64,000 nt of DNA from Hedera helix. Taxonomy: Eukaryota > Streptophyta > Magnoliopsida > Apiales > Araliaceae. A model generated the notes under the pieces. It did not search any database and was not told the DNA's origin. It was given only the letters and a program-made list of their open reading frames with translations. Below are positions 59,511-64,000 of this stretch, piece after piece (the first letter of the stretch is position 1; each line of letters opens with the position of its first letter). The position numbers and the translations under genes were made by a program. Where the stretch lies: NCBI GenBank assembly GCA_947179155.2, contig OX359286.1:16808413-16872412 (forward strand). The letters run 5' to 3'.

Positions 59511-60756
59511 GTAGTTGTATAATATCAAATGTAGATAATATTTTGCAGTATTCGGTACATTATTAAATGTCTGAATCATTAAGTTATGTAAAAGAAGAAT
59601 GATTAATTAAATTAAACTGAAGTAAATAGTCCATTCGTGACTTCTTTAGACAACTTATTAAATAGTATGTCGTACGAAGAACGTGTAAGGAATACATAAA
59701 TGGTTAAAGTGTACCCAATATGTCCAACTAGGTTTGGGCTAGGATTTTTGTTCGGAACTTAAGAGTTCGATTGTTAGACATCTTAAAAGTTAATAATTTG
59801 AAGTTAGAGTCTTATATAAGACTAATTAATAGTCATTGTAACTAATGATTATGTCAATTCTATATAGAAATTGTGGGTTGAACGAGATACGCAAATAAGT
59901 GTAACTGGTAGAACAAACCAAGCAAGTTTTTCAGAACGTGTTGCATTATGTGCATGATTTATAAGTTGTTATTAAACTATGATGTGCTCATACGTGGTTA
60001 TGTGCAAAGATGTTTTTATGTGCCTTTGTGAAATAAGTTAATTTGAACTATTGATATACAGTAGTTGATTTAAGACAATTGTTCTACACTAAACTATATG
60101 TCATGATAGAGGCTAGACATGAAGCATAGATTAAATACGAGACATGACATGCATGAGATAGGTATGTACTGCAAAACATCATATGCATAAAGCATGAAGC
60201 ATAATTGAACTGTTTTACGTGTTTTGTGAAACTTTTAAACTTGCTGAGCCGTCATGCTCACCCCTTGCGTAAAACAAAACATTACAGAGTAGCTTGAGGA
60301 AGTCGATTACTCCAGGAGAGGCCAAGATGAAGATTGACTAACGAGTCATCAAGATTGAAGCGTAGGTGCTTTTATAATAAAACCTTGCGGTAGATTAATT
60401 CATTCACTTGTGTAAGTAGATATGAAGAATTTATATATGTTGTGCTATAGATTAGCAGACTTAAAATGTTAAGAGAACATTTACAGATTATTTTATTTTA
60501 TATCATTTTCAGACGTTATCCTTCATGTATAAGGATAATAGGTTGGTGTGATTGAGTCATTATGTATATGATCTCAAAGTTGTAATAGAATGTATAAAGA
60601 TTGCGATTCTGGAATAGAAAGAGATGTTGTAAAATTGTAAATAAATGGTTATTTACCAATTATAATATTGTTGAAATTCATGAACAATAAGGAAAAGGTT
60701 ATACTCCTGTTGAACCGAGTTCGAGGTTCGAGGGACCCGGATTCGGGGTCGTCACG

Positions 60757-61374
60757 GTCGCTCTCCAATATGCTGAAATGAGGTAGGAGAAGCAAAATTG
60801 TTGGGATCCAAATTGGTACGCTTAACAACAGAAAAGATCCAAATGATCCGACAACGAATACAGACCGCACAAAAACGACAAAAGAGTTATGCTGATTTTC
60901 ATCGGAAAGATGAGAGATTCAACATCAGAGATCATGTATTCTTACGTGTTTCTCCATGGAAAGGGGTTACGAGATTCGGAAAGAGAGGAAAGCTCAACCC
61001 TCGATTTATTGGCCCATTTGAAATCATCGATCGAGTAGGAACCGTAGCTTACAGACTAGCCCTACCACCAACCATGTCTCGCATCCATAACGTTTTTCAT
61101 ATAACTATGTTACGTAAATATGTGAAGGACCCAAACCACGTCATTAAGTTAGAACCAAACGTTATAGCAGAGGATTTAACGTACGAAGAGGTACCTGTTA
61201 AGATCCTAGATAAGAAGGAGCAGATCCTACGCTCAAAGGTTATACCTCAAGTTAAGGTTTTATGGAGGAACCAAGATACTGAGGAAATGACCTGGTAGCT
61301 AGAATCTGAGATGAAATCTAAGTATCCTTATCTCTTCGATATGCCAGGTACGTCAATTTTGAGGATGAAATTTC
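60757..61374 (+). pseudogene. Gypsy-2 integrase C-terminus with chromodomain-like tail
   Basis: Resumes the integrase after the LARD. A TGA for Trp near 60773 is followed by an open stretch with the C-terminal block FLRVSPWKGVTRFGKRGKL, NPRFIGPFEIIDRVG and IHNVFHITMLRKYV. The tail EEVPVKILDKKEQILR, VKVLWRNQDTEEMTW, then a TAG at 61296-61298 and SEMKSKYPYLFDMP, is the chromodomain-like module that directs chromoviruses to chromatin. It leads directly into the PPT. Confidence 0.93.
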
Positions 61375-61389
61375 ATAAGGAGGGGAGGT
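61370..61389 (+). promoter_or_regulatory. Polypurine tract of Gypsy-2
   Basis: AAGGAGGGGAGG ends next to the 3' LTR start and is preceded by GAGGATGAAATTTCAT, similar in layout to the PPT regions at 11252 and 56685. Confidence 0.85.
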
Positions 61390-62456
61390 TGAAAGACAAC
61401 GAATTTTATGAAATAGAAAATTTAATTTTTCTTCATATATATTTTTCTTGAAACAGTAAGTGGTTAAATTGATAAAGTTAAAAGTTAAGGATGTTATGTG
61501 TAAATTATATTATGTCGGGGAATATTCGTTTGGTCGGGGAATATTCGTACGACGGCGTCGTACGAACCAATCATTTGTGGACCCTACAACGAATAATTAT
61601 CGGAGATAAAAAATGACATAAACAATTTTTAAATGGTCAATGGTACTATCACTTTTAATTGTTGAAATATTCGATGGTAAAAGAATAGTAATATACGGTA
61701 TTACAAGTAACATACGGTATTGCACAGTAGCACACGGTATTGTACAGTAGCACACTGCATTGCACAGTGTTTCGTATTATTAAACTGATAAAGTGGTTAT
61801 CGTACAATATTTGACTTTATTGTCACATGCACAATAATTCATGTTATTAAACTGATAATTGTCACAGTAACATATGCACAGTAATTCACATTATTGAATC
61901 AATAATTGTCATGACACAGTAACGTATTCTTTCTTTTACATACTTTCTGCATTATTGTTATCTCTATTATGATGTTAATTAAACAGTTGTATTTCATTAT
62001 TAATTGACTTGATATCTAACTCAGAGAGTCAACTACACTGTATTTATAATAATTAGTCATAATAATAAATAAGTGTGAATTATTGTTGAATGATTGAATT
62101 GATAAAGTTATTTATTTTTATTATAATAAATGATATAAAGTTAGGTGATATGAAGATAAAATGAATGGTTTATATTAAAGATAATGTAATAATTATAGAA
62201 TTTCAAATAAACGGTGTAGATTGAAGATGATATTTAAATGAATGGTTTAGATTAAGGAAATCTTAAAAAATGAATGGTATAGATTAAAGATAATATAGAA
62301 TTTGAAATGGGTGGTGTAGATTAAAGATGATCTTTAAATAAATGGTTTAAATTAAAGAAATTTTAAAAGATGAAATGAGTGGTAAGGATTAAACATTATC
62401 TTGAAATGAACAGTTTGGATTAAATTAGGAAATCTTGGTTATGATAAGATTTTTGG

Positions 62457-62466
62457 CTATAAATAG
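62457..62466 (+). promoter_or_regulatory. TATA box in Gypsy-2 3' LTR
   Basis: CTATAAATAG in the same context as in the other LTR-A copies. In a 3' LTR this promoter would read outward into flanking DNA beyond the window. Confidence 0.75.
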
Positions 62467-63414
62467 AGGCCTTAACTTAAGAATTTTTCATAAACTTCCT
62501 TACTTGTTCTTTCTTTCACTCTCTAAATACTTCTTTGTATAAGTTCTCTCTAAGTGTGTTTAAGTCATCTTGAGTATTTGTGAAGATCTATAAGTGTACG
62601 AGTACTATTCAAGTTAATTAACCTCATTTAAATCAATATCCAGTCACGTGTTAAGGTAAGGGATTCCATCTTTTTCATCTTCCACTATTCAAACTTACTA
62701 CGGTAAGGGATTATCATTCTTTGATTCTCGAAAATAATATTGTTTATCTCTTACTCATAAGATGTGTCATTTATTTCCATGTATTAAATTGTGGGAATAA
62801 CCTTATGGCGCGGATTACTGCCTGTTGGTGAATAACTTTTCGTATTCATTCCTTATTAATCTCTGAGAATAACCTTACTGCGCGGATTACCGCCTGTTTG
62901 GTGAATAACTCTTCGTATTCATTTTTTATTAAATTGTGGGAATAACCTTACGGCGCAGATTACCGTCTGTTGGTGAATAACCTTTCGTATTCATTCCTTA
63001 TTAATCTCTGAAAATAACCTGACTACGCGGATTACCGCATGTTTGGTGAATTACTCTTTGTATTCATTTCCTATTTTTCTAAACATTTCTATTGAACTGT
63101 AACCGTTATTCTGAACTGTGGATCTTGAATATCCTTTTTGAATTTTACTCTACATCATGTTGACAATTTGGACATTATTTAAATCTGCACAAAGTAAACT
63201 TCTGATACTTATTGTTTATCCTGTTTCTTTTGTTCATCATTTGTATCACTGTTATTTGTATTAATCATCAAAAATTAAGTTGTTGTGAATTTATGTGGCC
63301 GGGGGCACACATGCGATATAATTGTTGAACAAATGATAGGTTAAAGGTGATATAATAGGATAAAGGTGATACATCTGTTCGGTGTTTTTTATGACACGTG
63401 GTGAAAGTTCTCTT

Positions 63415-63640
63415 TGGCCCGTAGTGCAAAGATAAACTGTTGTTTGGTATGATTATGACCAAAGGTTGAATACTGGTATAACCATGACCATTGGTATTAT
63501 ATTGAATATTTTTGGCCCGTAGTGCAAAGATGAACTGTTGTTTGGTATGATTATGACCAAAGGCTGAATACTGGTATAATCATGATCGTTGGTATTATAT
63601 TGAATATCTTTGGCCCGTAGTGCAAAGATGAACTGTTGAT
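63415..63640 (+). repeat. ~107-bp repeats with GGCCCGTAGTGCAAAG in LTR-A
   Basis: Three units, each beginning GGCCCGTAGTGCAAAGAT and followed by GAACTGTTG and GATTATGACCA. The 5' LTR also has three (about 43108-43340) and the solo LTR-A has two (about 6290-6412). Confidence 0.85.
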
Positions 63641-64000
63641 TTGCATGATTATGACCAGGAACTGTGAGTTTGTATTCTCATGGTCAGTGGTGTTTCAGAA
63701 AATAAAAGTTGATGATGTTTTTTCTAAAAAGAGAAGCGAGTGGACACTATAGTCTGCATTATTCTTCTAATAGATTGTTCATTCCGCTGCTATTATTGAT
63801 CTGAACGTTGTTCAAGAATTTAACTGCAGTTTTTGATATAAACCGTGTAGTCTATTGTATTCTATCAAGGACTCAACTGTTGAAGGCTAACAATAATTTA
63901 TTCGTCATTATCTTAGTCATGATATTCTTTACTGGGCTATTTGAGCTCACCCTTTCTTTTTGTTCCATTTTTTTTCAACAGGAGATGATAACGTAGCTGG

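Larger units (their letters stand above)
50352..60756 (+). mobile_element. LARD-like non-autonomous LTR retrotransposon
   Basis: A complete 10,405-bp element within Gypsy-2 integrase: 5' LTR 50352-54493, PBS, non-coding interior 54494-56707, PPT and 3' LTR 56708-60756. TSD copies are GTCAC (50347-50351) and GTCGC (60757-60761). The last base is G where the family ends in CA. No gag, protease, RT or integrase motif was found in any frame of the interior. LTRs over 4 kb with a conserved but non-coding interior fit the LARD definition. It depends on proteins from other elements. Confidence 0.93.
56708..60756 (+). repeat. LARD 3' LTR (LTR-E)
   Basis: 4,049 bp, collinear with the 5' LTR. The minisatellite (58620-58880) and AT tract are shorter; the AT array is at 58990-59510 and the conserved hairpin TGAGC-CGTCAT-GCTCA at 60245-60260. 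It ends CGTCACG instead of CGTCACA. Confidence 0.95.
61390..64000 (+). mobile_element. Gypsy-2 3' LTR (LTR-A), cut by window end
   Basis: Starts TGAAAGACAACG (family TGTAAGACCCCG, decayed) and stays collinear with the 5' LTR to the window edge, equivalent to about 43690 there; roughly 210 bp are missing. It contains the CpG palindrome (61544-61566), TATA box (62457-62466), four 72-bp repeats (62795-63050), three GGCCCGTAGTGCAAAGAT blocks (63415-63625) and TGAGCTCA (63942-63949). The MITE found in the 5' LTR is absent. Confidence 0.95.

Noticed and set aside
1..64000. tRNA, rRNA, organelle-derived or host protein-coding genes
   Set aside because: No cloverleaf, rRNA core or conserved host exon could be recognised on either strand. 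Faint traces in short AT-rich gaps cannot be excluded without a search.

Overview
This window is a stack of nested transposable elements from a flowering-plant nuclear genome. No host gene could be supported. It is AT-rich. Its protein-coding stretches are plant Ty3/Gypsy polyproteins: chromovirus-type with long LTRs, plus an Athila/Tat-type gag-protease. There are also pieces that look like a CACTA (En/Spm) DNA transposon. A eudicot with a large repeat-rich genome is plausible, but the species cannot be named. Every coding region is broken by stops or frameshifts, so no element here is autonomous.

Layout. Long LTR families are called A to G here; the names are local. 1-2506: an LTR-B copy in reverse orientation set inside a forward LTR-B. 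2507-11278: the pol of a chromovirus-like element (Gypsy-1), split by a solo LTR-A (4141-6981, perfect TSD) and a solo LTR-B (7118-9623). 11279-16816: the Gypsy-1 3' LTR (LTR-C), itself split by a reverse solo LTR-G (11846-14054, perfect TSD). 16817-21493: the Athila-like remnant into which Gypsy-1 inserted (degraded gag and protease, no RT or integrase, a PPT, a 3' LTR). 21494-22745: unassigned sequence holding a 565-bp foldback element. 22746-31238: LTR-B containing reverse LTR-C (24344-29399) containing reverse LTR-G (27266-28396), a triple nest whose layers each have a TSD. The outer LTR-B split a transposase-like gene on the minus strand. 31239-40144: CACTA-like remains, including an acidic ORF and a terminal inverted repeat near 40144, interrupted by an unclassified repeat (about 32147-34940) and a reverse solo LTR-D (36272-39669). 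40866 to beyond the right edge: a second chromovirus (Gypsy-2) with 5' LTR-A, PBS, gag, protease, RT, RNase H, integrase, chromodomain-like tail and a 3' LTR-A cut by the window edge. It is split by solo LTR-F (45852-48128) and by a 10.4-kb non-coding LARD-like element (50352-60756) with LTRs over 4 kb.

How the parts relate. The LARD and both chromovirus elements share the same kind of primer-binding site and polypurine-tract neighbourhood, so the LARD was probably mobilised by a relative of Gypsy-1 or Gypsy-2. Most LTRs are solo, meaning LTR-LTR recombination has deleted the interiors. Nearly all assignable stop codons, and all mismatches between TSD copies, are C-to-T or G-to-A changes, as expected for heavily methylated silent repeats.

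The most interesting unexplained signals are structural. Otherwise dissimilar LTR families share a TGAGC-loop-GCTCA hairpin followed by CTTGC. LTR-C and LTR-E carry arrays of about 39-bp units, each an inverted repeat. Most LTR families also carry GC-rich hairpin patches whose sequence changes while complementarity is kept. In addition, the two diverged pol genes have a +1 shift at the same codon junction.
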